DNA of 64,000 bases. It comes from Rhizobium sp. R635 (lineage in GTDB: Bacteria; Pseudomonadota; Alphaproteobacteria; Rhizobiales; Rhizobiaceae). The DNA lies in NCBI RefSeq assembly GCF_002211285.1, contig NZ_LOKX01000002.1, positions 124,001 to 188,000 of the forward strand, in the 5' to 3' direction. The position numbers and the translations under genes are program-made. Below the pieces are notes generated by a model. It was not told the origin of the DNA. It was given only the letters and a program-made list of their open reading frames with translations, and did not search any database. This document shows, piece by piece, positions 34,024 through 44,800 of this stretch. The stretch's first letter is position 1. The number at the start of each line of letters is the position of its first letter.

Positions 34024-34584
34024 ATGGGGAAGACGCCCGCTTCGCTGAAAGCTCATATCACCCGGCTCGAAATGACGGCGCCGCCGAAGGCGAGCCTGCC
34101 GGTGCCCGTCAACATCCAGACCGCGATCATGCGCGCGCCTGAGATACCGCTGCCCTTCTACCGCTACCTCTACCGGCAGGTGGGCGCGCGCTGGCAATGG
34201 GTGGACCGGCTGCGCATGAGCGATGAGCAGCTTGCCGGCACGCTGAACGACAAGCGCAACAATATCAGCGTCCTCTACGTGAACGGCGCACCCGCCGGTT
34301 TCTATGAATATTTCTGCGAGGACGAGGACACGATCGAGCTCAGCCATTTCGGCCTGATCGAACATGCGCTCGGCCTCGGCATCGGCAAATGGTTCCTGCT
34401 GCAGGCGCTCTACGCCATCTGGACGCTCAATCCGCAGCGCGTCACCACCACCACCAACAATCTCGACCATCCCCGCGCGCTGCAGCTCTACCAGATGTTC
34501 GGCTTCTCTCCCGTGTCCACGGGCACCGGCATCGTCCGGCCGCTGAGTGACAAGGAGTTGCTGGAGCTTGCGCGGAAAAGCTGA
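34024..34584 (+). CDS. GNAT-family N-acetyltransferase
   Basis: 186 residues. The acetyl-CoA-binding region reads ALGLGIGKWFLLQAL (about residues 116-130, RxxGxG/A-type), with a preceding beta-strand IELSHFGLIE and a downstream NLDHPRALQLYQMFGF, the typical motif B. The substrate is unknown. It ends the cysK-alaX-sseA operon with a 5-base gap, so it may acetylate a thiol- or amine-containing metabolite, but that is inference from context. Confidence 0.85.
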   Translation: MGKTPASLKAHITRLEMTAPPKASLPVPVNIQTAIMRAPEIPLPFYRYLYRQVGARWQWVDRLRMSDEQLAGTLNDKRNNISVLYVNGAPAGFYEYFCEDEDTIELSHFGLIEHALGLGIGKWFLLQALYAIWTLNPQRVTTTTNNLDHPRALQLYQMFGFSPVSTGTGIVRPLSDKELLELARKS

Positions 34585-34922
34585 CGGGTTCGTTTCCTCG
34601 TCCGGGCGCTGTCTGCGTGTCCACGTCAGGTATGTCAGGCGATGCGGTGAAACGTCCTTTTCTTCGCCTCCCTCATTCCTGTGCCTGTCACAGGAATCCA
34701 GCCACCGCGCGTCGGCGCGGTGAATGACTTGGGCGCACTGGATTCCTGTGACAAGCACAGAATGAGGGAAGAGAGGTGGAATTTCTCTCAATACGTTGGC
34801 ATGCCTGCCGTCGTGAGAAGCGAGTTTGCAGCCGCGATCCCGGCAAACAATAAGCGCAAGAAACGGGTGGCTTGGCCGATAGTCCGAGTGCAATTTCATG
34901 GCGATCACAAAGGAGATCTGCC
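34585..34922. other. Intergenic region between GNAT and DUF1203 genes
   Basis: 338 bases without a gene. It is dominated by a long imperfect inverted repeat at 34671-34767 (listed separately). The region 34868-34922 holds the DUF1203 promoter. Confidence 0.6.
34671..34767. repeat. Long inverted repeat, about 30-base arms
   Basis: The left arm (34671-34701) carries CCTCATTCCTGTGC and TGTCACAGGAATCCAG; the right arm (34738-34767) is its near-perfect inverse, CTGGATTCCTGTGACA and GCACAGAATGAGG. Between them lies a short GC palindrome (CGCGCGTCGGCGCG). Elements with a CATTCCTGTGC core occur in many rhizobial intergenic regions, as far as I recall; copy number cannot be checked here. Confidence 0.75.
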
Positions 34923-35426
34923 ATGACCGCCATTCGTTTTGTCGCCATGCCGACCGCTGATGCCGAACACCTCTGGAACGGCGGCCGCGACGCCTATGAC
35001 AGGCTGCCCGAGACGATGATGTCAGATGGTGACGGCAATCCTTGCCGCCATTGCCTGCAGAATATCGAAGAGGGCGAGGAGATGCTGGTCTTTGCCTACC
35101 GCCCCTTTCCGGAACTGCAGCCCTATGCCGAAACCGGGCCGATCTTCCTGCATAAGCAGCCCTGCCGGCGCTATGCCGCCGAAGAGATCCTGCCGCCGGT
35201 GCTGACGACGAGCCGCGACTTCATCGTCCGCGGCTACAATGAGAACAACCGCATCGTCTATGGCACTGGTGCCGTAACCCTCATCGGCGAGATTGCGGCC
35301 TATGGGGAAAAGCTGCTGGCGCGGCCGGACATTGCCTATGTGCATGTGCGCTCGGCGCGCAACAACTGCTTCCAGTGCCGGATCGACAAGATAAAGGCGC
35401 CGGCCCTCGTGGAGACCGGCGCCTAA
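34923..35426 (+). CDS. DUF1203 family protein
   Basis: 167 residues. The pattern NPCRHCLQNIEEGEEMLVFAYRPF (about residues 38-61) with CxxC, GPIFLHKQPC (about 75-84), and the ending VHVRSARNNCFQCRID (about 141-156) with a second CxxC identify DUF1203. The four cysteines plus a histidine suggest a metal site. Function unknown. The ATG follows AAAGGAGATCTGCC. Single gene, convergent with alanine dehydrogenase. Confidence 0.9.
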   Translation: MTAIRFVAMPTADAEHLWNGGRDAYDRLPETMMSDGDGNPCRHCLQNIEEGEEMLVFAYRPFPELQPYAETGPIFLHKQPCRRYAAEEILPPVLTTSRDFIVRGYNENNRIVYGTGAVTLIGEIAAYGEKLLARPDIAYVHVRSARNNCFQCRIDKIKAPALVETGA

Positions 35427-35442
35427 CCTAGAGTCAGCGAAC

Positions 35443-36561
35443 TTACGCTACGTTCAGCACGCTCTCCGGCGCGAAGGCTTCGTAGCCGAGCGCTTCGGCG
35501 ACCGGCTTGTTGGTGATGCGGCCCTTGTGAACGTTGAGGCCGTTCCTCAAATGCTTGTCTTCGGCGATGGCGCGCAGGCCGCGATCGGCAAGCGCGAGGC
35601 CGTGGACCAGCGTGGCATTGTTCAGCGCATGCGCCGAGGTGACGGGTACGGCACCCGGCATGTTGGCGACGCAATAATGCACCACGCCGTCGACCTCATA
35701 GGTCGGATCGGAATGGGTGGTCGCATGCGAGGTCTCGAAACAGCCGCCCTGGTCGATGGCGACGTCGACGATGACGGAACCCTTCTTCATGCCGGACAGC
35801 ATCTCGCGGGTGACGAGCTTCGGAGCGGCGGCACCGGGGATCAGCACGGCGCCGATGACGAGGTCGGCCGAGAAGACCTCCTCCTCCAGCGCCTGGATGC
35901 TGGAATAACGGGTATGGACGCGGCCCGCGAAAATGTCGTCGAGTTGTCGCAGGCGCGGCAGCGACCTGTCGAGAATGCTGACATCGGCGCCGAGGCCGGC
36001 GGCCATCCGGGCGGCATGCAGGCCGACGACGCCGCCACCGATGATCGCAACCTTAGCCGGCAATACGCCAGGCACGCCGCCAAGCAGGACGCCGAGGCCG
36101 CCATTGGCCTTCTGCAGCGCGGTCGCTCCCGCCTGGATCGACAGGCGTCCAGCCACTTCCGACATCGGCGCCAGCAGCGGCAAGCCGCCACGCTCGTCGG
36201 TCACCGTCTCATAAGCGATCGCGGTGACGCCGGAGGCGAGAAGCCCCTTGGTCTGATCGGGATCGGGCGCCAGGTGCAGATAGGTGTAGAGAAGCTGGCC
36301 GTCGCGAAGCTGCGCCCATTCGGAAGGCTGCGGCTCCTTCACCTTGACGACCATGTCGCACTTTTCGAAAATATCCTTGGCGGAGGCAGCAATCTTCGCG
36401 CCAGCCGCGGCATAGGCGGCGTCATCGGCGCCGATGCCGGCGCCCGCCTTGGTCTCCACCCAGACCTCGTGGCCGTGGGCCACATATTCGCGCACAGAAG
36501 CCGGCGTCAGACCGACGCGATATTCATGATTCTTGATTTCCTTCGGGCAACCGACACGCAT
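35443..36561 (-). CDS. ald: Alanine dehydrogenase
   Basis: 372 residues. The N-terminal [20 protein letters not shown] and the NAD-binding loop [22 protein letters not shown] (about residues 170-191) are diagnostic. [16 protein letters not shown] and the HLAPDP motif are also present. It catalyses reversible oxidative deamination of L-alanine to pyruvate and ammonium. The ATG at 36561 follows a GAGAGGAA site; the frame extends further upstream with basic, unconserved residues. Divergent from aldR, a typical rhizobial arrangement that controls alanine use in bacteroids or free-living cells. Confidence 0.96.
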   Translation of the reverse strand: MRVGCPKEIKNHEYRVGLTPASVREYVAHGHEVWVETKAGAGIGADDAAYAAAGAKIAASAKDIFEKCDMVVKVKEPQPSEWAQLRDGQLLYTYLHLAPDPDQTKGLLASGVTAIAYETVTDERGGLPLLAPMSEVAGRLSIQAGATALQKANGGLGVLLGGVPGVLPAKVAIIGGGVVGLHAARMAAGLGADVSILDRSLPRLRQLDDIFAGRVHTRYSSIQALEEEVFSADLVIGAVLIPGAAAPKLVTREMLSGMKKGSVIVDVAIDQGGCFETSHATTHSDPTYEVDGVVHYCVANMPGAVPVTSAHALNNATLVHGLALADRGLRAIAEDKHLRNGLNVHKGRITNKPVAEALGYEAFAPESVLNVA

Positions 36562-36717
36562 TGGCGTTCCTCTCATTTTGTCTCCGCGGTCGCGGATCTC
36601 CTCTGACGATGAATCCAACCACCAAGACCGCGAAATGTCCTTGCAAAGACGATTTGCCAGAAGGCCACTTTTCGGAGATTATTGCGTATCTTCCGCCCTT
36701 TTTCGAAGGTTCTGCGA

Positions 36718-37179
36718 ATGGCTGATCTCGATACCATCGATCTTGCGATTCTCAAGGTGCTGCAGGCCAATGCCCGCATCACCAATGCCGAGCTTGCCGA
36801 AAAGATCGGATTGTCGCCTTCGGCCTGTTCACGCCGGCTCGACATACTCGAGCGAAGCGGCGTCATCGGCGGCTATCATGCGCGGCTTTCGCACAAGGCA
36901 CTCGATTACAAGATGATCGCCATCGTGCATATCTCGCTCTCCGGCCAGTTCGCCAAGACGCTCGCGGAATTCGAGGCGGCGGTGAAGCTCTGCCCGAACG
37001 TGCTCGTCTGCTACCTGATGTCGGGCGAATACGACTATATCCTCAGGGTCGCCGCCCGAGACTTGGAAGATTACGAGCGCATTCATCGCGACTGGCTGTC
37101 GGCCCTTCCCCACGTCGTCAAGATCAATTCCAGTTTTGCGCTCCGAGAAATCATCGACAGGCCGAATGTCGGCCTTTGA
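36718..37179 (+). CDS. aldR: Lrp/AsnC-type regulator of alanine dehydrogenase (AldR)
   Basis: 153 residues. The N-terminal HTH (LAILKVLQANARITNAELAEKIGLSPSACSRRLDILERSGVIGGY) and the C-terminal RAM domain (MIAIVHISLSGQFAKTLAEFE onward) are complete. It is divergent from ald, the classical AldR arrangement, and is expected to activate ald when alanine is present. The ATG at 36718 follows a GAAGG site; a longer in-frame start exists at 36682. Confidence 0.92.
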   Translation: MADLDTIDLAILKVLQANARITNAELAEKIGLSPSACSRRLDILERSGVIGGYHARLSHKALDYKMIAIVHISLSGQFAKTLAEFEAAVKLCPNVLVCYLMSGEYDYILRVAARDLEDYERIHRDWLSALPHVVKINSSFALREIIDRPNVGL

Positions 37180-37248
37180 GGCCTTGCATATTCACGGAAA
37201 GCCTGACCAGACTTCGGTCGCGCGCGGGCGTTTCCCGCTTATTGGCAT

Positions 37249-38133
37249 GTGATGAAATCGAAGTCCCAAGGCTATATTTTCGCCCTGCTGGCGCTCACCA
37301 TCTTTTCGCTGCAGGACGCCATCTCCAAACACCTGGCATCCGCCTATCCGCCGATCTTCGTGACGATGATCCGCTATTGGGCCTTCGGGCTCTTCACGAT
37401 CATTCTCGCTTCGAAGATGCGCGGCGGCCTCAAGGCGACGGCCCGCACCAAACGTCCCGCCCTGCAAGTGGCGCGCGGCGTTCTGCTTGCGGTGCAGGTG
37501 GTGCTGGCCATCACCTGTTTTGCCCTGATCGGCCTTGCCCGTTCGCAGGCGATCTTTTCCGCCACACCGATCCTGATCGCGTTGCTGGCGATGCCGATCC
37601 TCGGAGAGCGGGTCGGATGGCGGCGGTGGACGGCGATCGGCGCCGGGCTTTTCGGCGTGCTGCTGATCCTGAAGCCGGAAGGCGATTTTTTCGACGTGAA
37701 GCTGCTTCTCGCCGTCCTTTCCTGCTTCAACTTCGCCTTCTACGTCATCATCACCCGTCTCGTCAGCCGCGACGATTCTTCGACGACCAGCTTCTTCTAT
37801 ACCGGTGTCGTCGGCGCCGTGACGATGACGCTTGTCGGACCGTTCTATTGGAGCTGGATGTCACCAGGCGACTGGGGCTGGATGGCGCTCGTCTGCGTGA
37901 CCAGCATTTCCAGCCATTATTTCCTGATCCGCGCCTACGACATTCTCGATGCCGCAGCCGTCCAGCCCCTGACCTATCTGTCGCTTGTCTACGCTTCGAT
38001 CATCGGCGTGACGATCTATGGCGAGACGCTGAGCTTCAACATGATCGTCGGCTCGGTCATCGTGGTTGGAGCCGGCATCTTCACCGTCTGGCGCGAACAT
38101 GTGGTGGGGCGCAGAAACGATAAAACCAGCTGA
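37249..38133 (+). CDS. DMT-superfamily (EamA) permease
   Basis: 294 residues with about ten hydrophobic spans arranged as two EamA repeats (first YIFALLALTIFSLQDAISKHLAS; second FNFAFYVIITRLVSR...IIGVTIYGETLSFNMIVGSVIVVGAGI). DMT carriers export or import small organic metabolites such as amino acids or nucleosides. The substrate is unknown. It follows aldR by 69 bases on the same strand. Start codon choice is between GTG 37249 and ATG 37252; no clear ribosome binding site separates them. Confidence 0.87.
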   Translation: MMKSKSQGYIFALLALTIFSLQDAISKHLASAYPPIFVTMIRYWAFGLFTIILASKMRGGLKATARTKRPALQVARGVLLAVQVVLAITCFALIGLARSQAIFSATPILIALLAMPILGERVGWRRWTAIGAGLFGVLLILKPEGDFFDVKLLLAVLSCFNFAFYVIITRLVSRDDSSTTSFFYTGVVGAVTMTLVGPFYWSWMSPGDWGWMALVCVTSISSHYFLIRAYDILDAAAVQPLTYLSLVYASIIGVTIYGETLSFNMIVGSVIVVGAGIFTVWREHVVGRRNDKTS

Positions 38134-38219
38134 CGTTTCATTGCAATTTTAGCCAAGCTCCTAAAACCATTTCAATTTTCGGCTGCTATGTTTCTCCGGC
38201 GATGTCCAAGGGAGACAAT

Positions 38220-38624
38220 ATGACGCGCAACCTGAATATTACGGCCCGAAAGGCCGACCGCAAAAACTGTCGTGTCTTCGGCAACATGAAATATCTGAAC
38301 ACCCAGGTGGATGTCCGCATTCTCAACCTGTCGGCAACCGGCGCCGCGCTGGAGACGAAGGGGCCTGTCCATGCCGCCTCCGGCAGCAAGGTGCGGATCG
38401 AGGCCGAGAACCTCGGCATGCTCGAAGGCATCATCCGCTGGAAACATAACGGCCGTATCGGCATCCAGTTCGACGTGAACTCGAATGCGCGGGCGCAGGT
38501 CTCCTCCTATTTCCGCTTTTTCCATAAGGAAATACGGCCGGTGCTGGCGGTACGCCAGCTGGTCACAGCCCATCCGAGCGGCAACAACAGACCTCACCTG
38601 GCGACATCGACGCTGAAATCATAA
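38220..38624 (+). CDS. PilZ-domain protein (c-di-GMP binding)
   Basis: 134 residues. The c-di-GMP motifs RxxxR (R10-R14) and NxSxxG (N36, S38, G41) are both intact, with the beta-barrel strands between them (VDVRILNLSATGAALETKG) and IRWKHNGRIGIQFDV. The protein consists of the PilZ domain and a basic tail. Stand-alone PilZ proteins relay c-di-GMP to motility or exopolysaccharide targets. The ATG at 38220 follows GGGAGACAAT. Its last 31 bases overlap the convergent membrane gene (38594-39313). Confidence 0.92.
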   Translation: MTRNLNITARKADRKNCRVFGNMKYLNTQVDVRILNLSATGAALETKGPVHAASGSKVRIEAENLGMLEGIIRWKHNGRIGIQFDVNSNARAQVSSYFRFFHKEIRPVLAVRQLVTAHPSGNNRPHLATSTLKS

Positions 38625-39313
38625 GGCTGCACCGCCTTGGCGCCGAAGGAGCGACTGAGATCGTTCCAGTAGCTGCGGTTGACGTTGACGTCGAGGGTGA
38701 CGGGGCCTTGCCTCTCCGGCAGCCTGGCGCCCAGATCCTTGACGTCGATGGCAGCGCTGTTGGCGTTGGCGCCCGACAGTACGATCGTCTCCGTGCCCAA
38801 GGGCACGTTGACACCGCCGGGCGCGGGGCTCGCCGAGAGCGGCTCGCTTGATATGAGCTGGCCGTCTCGGCCGAGGAACTTGATATCGCAGGTCTGGCAT
38901 TCGCCCTGCGTCCAGCCGGGATTGACCTTCAGTTCGACACGCGGCGGCAGCGAGCGGTCCTGGGCATAAGCGGCGCCGACGATGGAAAAAAGGCCGGAGA
39001 CCGGCGGTTTGACCTCGATCGGCCTCGGGCTGGTTGAGCTGCCTTGCGCGGCCGCCATGATGAGGGCCGGCGCGCCGATGCCGAGAAGAAGCGCCTTTTG
39101 CAGCTGTTGTTCGCGATAGATCAGGGCGATTGCGGCGCCGATGATGAAGAAGACCGCGATGGCGCCGACCGCGCAGGCAACTGAGATCCACGGATTTGCC
39201 GTCGTCGTCAGCCATTTCTCCACGTCGCCGCTATAGAGCGCCTGCGCCTTGTCGACCAGACTGGGCGCCGTGCCTCCGAAACCTCCGACCATTGCGATGA
39301 CGACCCTGCTCAT
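38594..39313 (-). CDS. Membrane-anchored hypothetical protein (239 aa)
   Basis: One or two hydrophobic spans near the N-terminus (WISVACAVGAIAVFFIIGAAIALIY, about residues 43-67; a second weaker one around GAPALIMAAAQG) precede a Pro/Ser-rich linker and a beta-rich domain with a CxxC pair (GECQTCDIKF, about residue 137-146). The fold of the C-terminal part is unknown. It is convergent with the PilZ gene and overlaps it by 31 bases, so antisense regulation between the two is conceivable. Confidence 0.65.
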   Translation of the reverse strand: MSRVVIAMVGGFGGTAPSLVDKAQALYSGDVEKWLTTTANPWISVACAVGAIAVFFIIGAAIALIYREQQLQKALLLGIGAPALIMAAAQGSSTSPRPIEVKPPVSGLFSIVGAAYAQDRSLPPRVELKVNPGWTQGECQTCDIKFLGRDGQLISSEPLSASPAPGGVNVPLGTETIVLSGANANSAAIDVKDLGARLPERQGPVTLDVNVNRSYWNDLSRSFGAKAVQPYDFSVDVAR

Positions 39314-39491
39314 GATCCCGATCCCCCTATCGATCTCAGTCGCGCCACTTTACCATAAATTGTATTTTAAAACCACGCGGCCTTTCCCTCGGATTGTTTT
39401 GCCGTCCCGTCATTTTTGATGTGTACTCCTCGCGAAATCGTCCTAATTCTGATGCGCCGGACGATGCATGATCTTTGAAGGAGAGCTTTCC

Positions 39492-41480
<1,989 letters not shown>

Positions 41481-41496
41481 GGGCAAGGCAATTTCG

Positions 41497-41520
41497 AGGA
41501 AGGCGCACTCGCGCCTTCCT
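41497..41520. terminator. Bidirectional terminator hairpin between cpdB and LysR gene
   Basis: AGGAAGGCGC (41497-41506) pairs with GCGCCTTCCT (41511-41520). No T run of length follows on the plus strand, so it is a moderately strong candidate. Confidence 0.55.
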
Positions 41521-42488
41521 CATTCGGCCGCAAGCGGGATTGCGGGCTCACGCAGTTCGGCGATGCGGGCGTGGAAATCCGCTTGGCTCGGGCAATGGGT
41601 AAGCCGCGAGCGGAACGCGTCGATCATCCAGGTGGCGGCAGGTCCGGGCGGATTGGCGAGCCGGCGCATCGAATAGATGGCATATTCTCCCTGCTCATAG
41701 GCATCCAGATCGAGATGGACGAGCGCGCCGCTGAGGAGATCGTCATGGATCAGGGAGGCCGGAAGGCCGCCCCAGCCGAGGCCAGCCTTGATGAGCTGAT
41801 GCTTCGTGGCGATATCGCTGACGCGCCATGTCTTGTAGGACAGGACGTTGAAATCCCGCCCCTTCGTCAGGCCCGACGCGTCGGTGACGACGAGCTGCAC
41901 TTCCTCGCGCACATCACCGAGCGTCAGCGGCCGGCCGAGCCCGGCCAGCGGGTGATTGCTGGCGGCAACCGGCAGCATGAAGGAATGACCGATCCGCTCG
42001 GTGACGACCGAATCGTCCTGCTTCAGGACCGCGCCGCCGATCCCGATCGTCGCCTTGCCGCTCAAAACCAGATCCATCACCATTCCGAGCTCGCCGACGT
42101 TGAGGTTCAGGGAAACGGACGGAAACATCTCGCGGAATTCGTGGAGCACATCCACCACGGCTTTTGACGGCACCATGACGCTGATGGCGACGGAAACCTC
42201 GGCTTCGAGCCCTTCCTTCAGGCTCTTGACCCGCGCCCGCATGACCTGCAGGTCGCCGAGAATTCGGCGCGCATCTTCCAGCATCGCCTTGCCCGCTTCC
42301 GTCAGCTTCGGCTGTCGGGCGCCGGAACGCTCGAAAAGCGGCATCTCAAGCTGGGCTTCCAGATTGGCGATCGTATAGCTGACGACCGACTGCGCGCGGT
42401 TCAGCACGCGCGAAGCGGCCGAGAAGCTGCCGGTCTCGGCAACGGTCAGAAACACCTGCAATTGATCCAGAGTCGGGTTCGGAAGCAT
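41520..42488 (-). CDS. LysR-type transcriptional regulator
   Basis: 322 residues. The winged HTH (LDQLQVFLTVAETGSFSAASRVLNRAQSVVSYTIANLEAQLEMPLFER, residues about 7-55) is of the LTTR type and the substrate-binding domain spans about 90-290. It is divergent from azoR at 42628, the standard place of an azoR regulator, so it probably responds to a quinone, electrophile or aromatic compound and controls azoR. The ATG at 42488 was chosen because the HTH starts within ten residues; longer frames have basic, unconserved extensions. Confidence 0.92.
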   Translation of the reverse strand: MLPNPTLDQLQVFLTVAETGSFSAASRVLNRAQSVVSYTIANLEAQLEMPLFERSGARQPKLTEAGKAMLEDARRILGDLQVMRARVKSLKEGLEAEVSVAISVMVPSKAVVDVLHEFREMFPSVSLNLNVGELGMVMDLVLSGKATIGIGGAVLKQDDSVVTERIGHSFMLPVAASNHPLAGLGRPLTLGDVREEVQLVVTDASGLTKGRDFNVLSYKTWRVSDIATKHQLIKAGLGWGGLPASLIHDDLLSGALVHLDLDAYEQGEYAIYSMRRLANPPGPAATWMIDAFRSRLTHCPSQADFHARIAELREPAIPLAAE

Positions 42489-42627
42489 CTTCCATCCATT
42501 CCATCGATAATTTTGATCGACATTATCTCCGTTTTTTCGATAGCTGGCCAGCCTTATTTTCCTCCTCGACACTGCGGCTCACCTCCCAACACCGGGCCGT
42601 CCCGTTCAATTCGAAAGGAAATGCACC

Positions 42628-43242
42628 ATGTCGTCCATCCTTCTTCTGACGTCCAGCCCGCGTGCCGAATCGCTCTCGACGCCGATCGCCGCCGATCTCG
42701 CCGAAAAGCTGAAAAACCAGAAGCCGGGCAGCGCTCTCGTCCGCCGCGACCTCGCCGCCAACCCGCTGCCGCATATCGACGACCTCTTCACCGGCGCGAT
42801 CCGCAAGCCGGCCGAAGCTCGCACCGCCGAAGAAATCGCAGCCATCAAGACCTCCGACGAACTCGTCGCCGAACTGTTTGCTGCCGACACGATCGTCATC
42901 AGCACCGGCCTTATCAACTTCAACATCTATTCGTCGCTGAAGACCTGGATCGATAACGTCGCTCGCGCCGGCGTGACCTTCAAGTACACGGAAAGCGGCC
43001 CGGTCGGCCTCCTGACCGGCAAGAAGGTTTATGTCGTGCTCACCTCGGGCGGCGTCTACTCGCAGGGACCGGCCGCTCCTCTGAACCACGCCGTTCCGTA
43101 CCTGAAGTCGGTTCTCGGCTTCCTCGGCATCACCGATGTCGAAACCATCTATGTCGAGGGCCTCGCCTTCGGTCCGGAAGCCGCTGAAAAGGCCATCGAC
43201 GCAGCCAAGTCGCGCGTCCAGGAAATCGCGCTCGCCGCCTGA
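42628..43242 (+). CDS. azoR: FMN-dependent NADH-azoreductase
   Basis: 204 residues. The flavodoxin-like fold starts SSILLLTSSPRAESLSTPIA (residues about 2-21), followed by the FMN-binding segment GLINFNIYSSLKTWIDNVARAG (about 96-117), and the LTSGGVYSQGP loop (about 142-152). It reduces azo compounds and quinones in the cytoplasm, protecting against electrophiles. The ATG follows GAAAGGAAATGCACC. Divergent LysR regulator and a terminator hairpin after the stop. Confidence 0.95.
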   Translation: MSSILLLTSSPRAESLSTPIAADLAEKLKNQKPGSALVRRDLAANPLPHIDDLFTGAIRKPAEARTAEEIAAIKTSDELVAELFAADTIVISTGLINFNIYSSLKTWIDNVARAGVTFKYTESGPVGLLTGKKVYVVLTSGGVYSQGPAAPLNHAVPYLKSVLGFLGITDVETIYVEGLAFGPEAAEKAIDAAKSRVQEIALAA

Positions 43243-43264
43243 TCGGCTTTCGAATCTTTTGTGG

Positions 43265-43289
43265 AACGGCCGGCTTTCGCCGGCCGTTG
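43265..43289. terminator. Bidirectional terminator between azoR and tetR
   Basis: AACGGCCGGC (43265-43274) pairs with GCCGGCCGTT (43279-43288) with a 4-base loop. It serves both convergent genes; the flanks have short T/A tracts. Confidence 0.75.
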
Positions 43290-43865
43290 TCATTTATCGA
43301 TATTGGCGACAAAATCCCGGATCGTCGCCAGGATTTCGGCCGAGAGAGCTTCGTCCAGGGAAATCCTGGCAAGGCCGACGCCACCTGCCATCATCGCGAA
43401 AGCCATGATCGCCTTTCGTCGTCTTTCCCCCTCATCCGTTCCCGCAGCCTTGCTGGCCAAAGCCTCGAAATTGCGTTCGAGCCGCTCCGTCGCAATGCCC
43501 CGCGCCTTCTCGCCGCTGCGAGCGATATCAGAGGTCAGCGCGGCAAAGGGGCAGCCTTCGCCGGGATTGTCGCGGTGATAGGCGCTGACATAGCGATCGG
43601 CCACATCGGCAGCCGTCATCTTCGCCGGGTCCACGCCCTCGGCTTCCAGCCCGCGCCCCCACGAATCGAAGGCGGACCCGATCGCCTCGGCGACCAGATC
43701 GTCACGGGAGGCAAAGTGCTTGTAGAAGCCGCCGACGGTCAGCCCGGCTTCCTTCATCAGGTCGGCGACGCCGATGCCCTCAAGCCCCTCCTCGCGCAGC
43801 CGCTTTGATGCGGTTTCGACGATCTTCTCATGCGTCTTCTGTTTTTCCAGCTGCGAACGACCCAT
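43290..43865 (-). CDS. TetR-family regulator
   Basis: 191 residues. The N-terminal HTH (TSKRLREEGLEGIGVADLMKEAGLTVGGFYKHFASRDDLVAEA, about residues 18-60) is the TetR recognition helix region. The C-terminal effector domain contains a Cys in the YHRDNPGEGCPFAAL stretch. The ATG at 43865 follows CAGGAGAATTGCG; longer frames are hydrophobic and low quality. Divergent from an SDR gene at 43973 with two operator-like repeats between them, so it likely represses that gene. Confidence 0.92.
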   Translation of the reverse strand: MGRSQLEKQKTHEKIVETASKRLREEGLEGIGVADLMKEAGLTVGGFYKHFASRDDLVAEAIGSAFDSWGRGLEAEGVDPAKMTAADVADRYVSAYHRDNPGEGCPFAALTSDIARSGEKARGIATERLERNFEALASKAAGTDEGERRRKAIMAFAMMAGGVGLARISLDEALSAEILATIRDFVANIDK

Positions 43866-43900
43866 CGCAATTCTCCTGGGAGTGCCTCTTGACTCAAAAA

Positions 43901-43946
43901 GATTACAGTCATAATCCTTATAGATAACGATCATAATCCAGATCGT
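43901..43946. promoter_or_regulatory. Operator-like inverted repeats between tetR and SDR
   Basis: GATTA-N6-TAATC (43901-43916) and ACGATC-N8-GATCGT (43927-43946) are two separate inverted repeats in the 107-base divergent region; CATAATCC occurs in both spacers. The arrangement fits autoregulation by TetR plus control of the SDR gene. Confidence 0.5.
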
Positions 43947-43972
43947 TGTCATTTCCAAGAGGAGCATGAATC

Positions 43973-44749
43973 ATGCGTCTAAGAAACAAGGTCGCCCTGA
44001 TTACCGGCGGTAACAGCGGCATCGGTCTTGCGACCGCCAAGGTCTTCATCGATGAGGGCGCCAGGGTCGTCATCACCGGCCGCAATCCGGAAACGCTCGC
44101 TGCCGCCGAAAAGACGCTCGGCGCCGGCGTTTTGGCGTTGCAGGTCGATGTCACCGATGCCGCCGCCACCGAAAAGGCCTTCGCGGAAGCCGCCGCAAAG
44201 GTCGGCAAGTTCGACATCGTCTTCGCCAATGCCGGCATCGGCGGCGCGACACCGCTCGGTGACACCTCGCCGGAGCAGTTCAACCGGATCATCACCACCA
44301 ATCTGACAGCGGTCTTCTTCACCGTGCAGGCGGCCCTGCCGTATCTCAATGACGGCGGTTCCGTCATCCTCAACGGTTCGGTGCATGCCGTGCTCGGAGC
44401 TCCCGGCTGGTCCGCCTATGCGGCCACCAAGGCGGCGGTCCGGGCGATGACGCGCAACATGGCGTCAGAACTCGCGCCGCGCGGCATCCGCGTCAACCAG
44501 GTCACTCCAGGCGCCACGAAGACGCCGATCTGGTCGCCGATGGCGCCAACGGAAGACGCAATGTCGGTGCTCGAGACCCGTATGGGCGGCCTCAGCCCGC
44601 TTGGCCGCATGAGCGAAGCCGACGAAATCGCCAAGGCAGCGCTCTATCTGGCCTCTGACGATTCAGCCAATGTCACCGGCATCGAAATCACTGTCGACGG
44701 CGGCATGACGAGCGCGCCCTCCGGCGCCAAGATCTTCCGCGCTGCCTGA
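43973..44749 (+). CDS. Short-chain dehydrogenase/reductase (SDR, FabG-like)
   Basis: 258 residues. The glycine-rich loop GGNSGIGLATA (about residues 12-22), the NAG motif (FANAGIGG, about 84-91), catalytic Ser in ILNGSVHA, and YAATKAAVRAMTR (Tyr and Lys, about 148-160) are intact. A TetR regulator is divergent, so expression is probably induced by a small molecule. Substrate unknown; FabG-like SDRs reduce many carbonyls. Confidence 0.92.
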   Translation: MRLRNKVALITGGNSGIGLATAKVFIDEGARVVITGRNPETLAAAEKTLGAGVLALQVDVTDAAATEKAFAEAAAKVGKFDIVFANAGIGGATPLGDTSPEQFNRIITTNLTAVFFTVQAALPYLNDGGSVILNGSVHAVLGAPGWSAYAATKAAVRAMTRNMASELAPRGIRVNQVTPGATKTPIWSPMAPTEDAMSVLETRMGGLSPLGRMSEADEIAKAALYLASDDSANVTGIEITVDGGMTSAPSGAKIFRAA

Positions 44750-44800
44750 ACAAGCAGGGCCGGGCAAGTCGAACCTGTCCGGCCCCGCGAATGCTCCGCC

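Noticed and set aside
44757..44788. Terminator between SDR and MFS genes
   Set aside because: GGGCCGG/CCGGCCC form a hairpin with a long loop and no T run; too weak to call.
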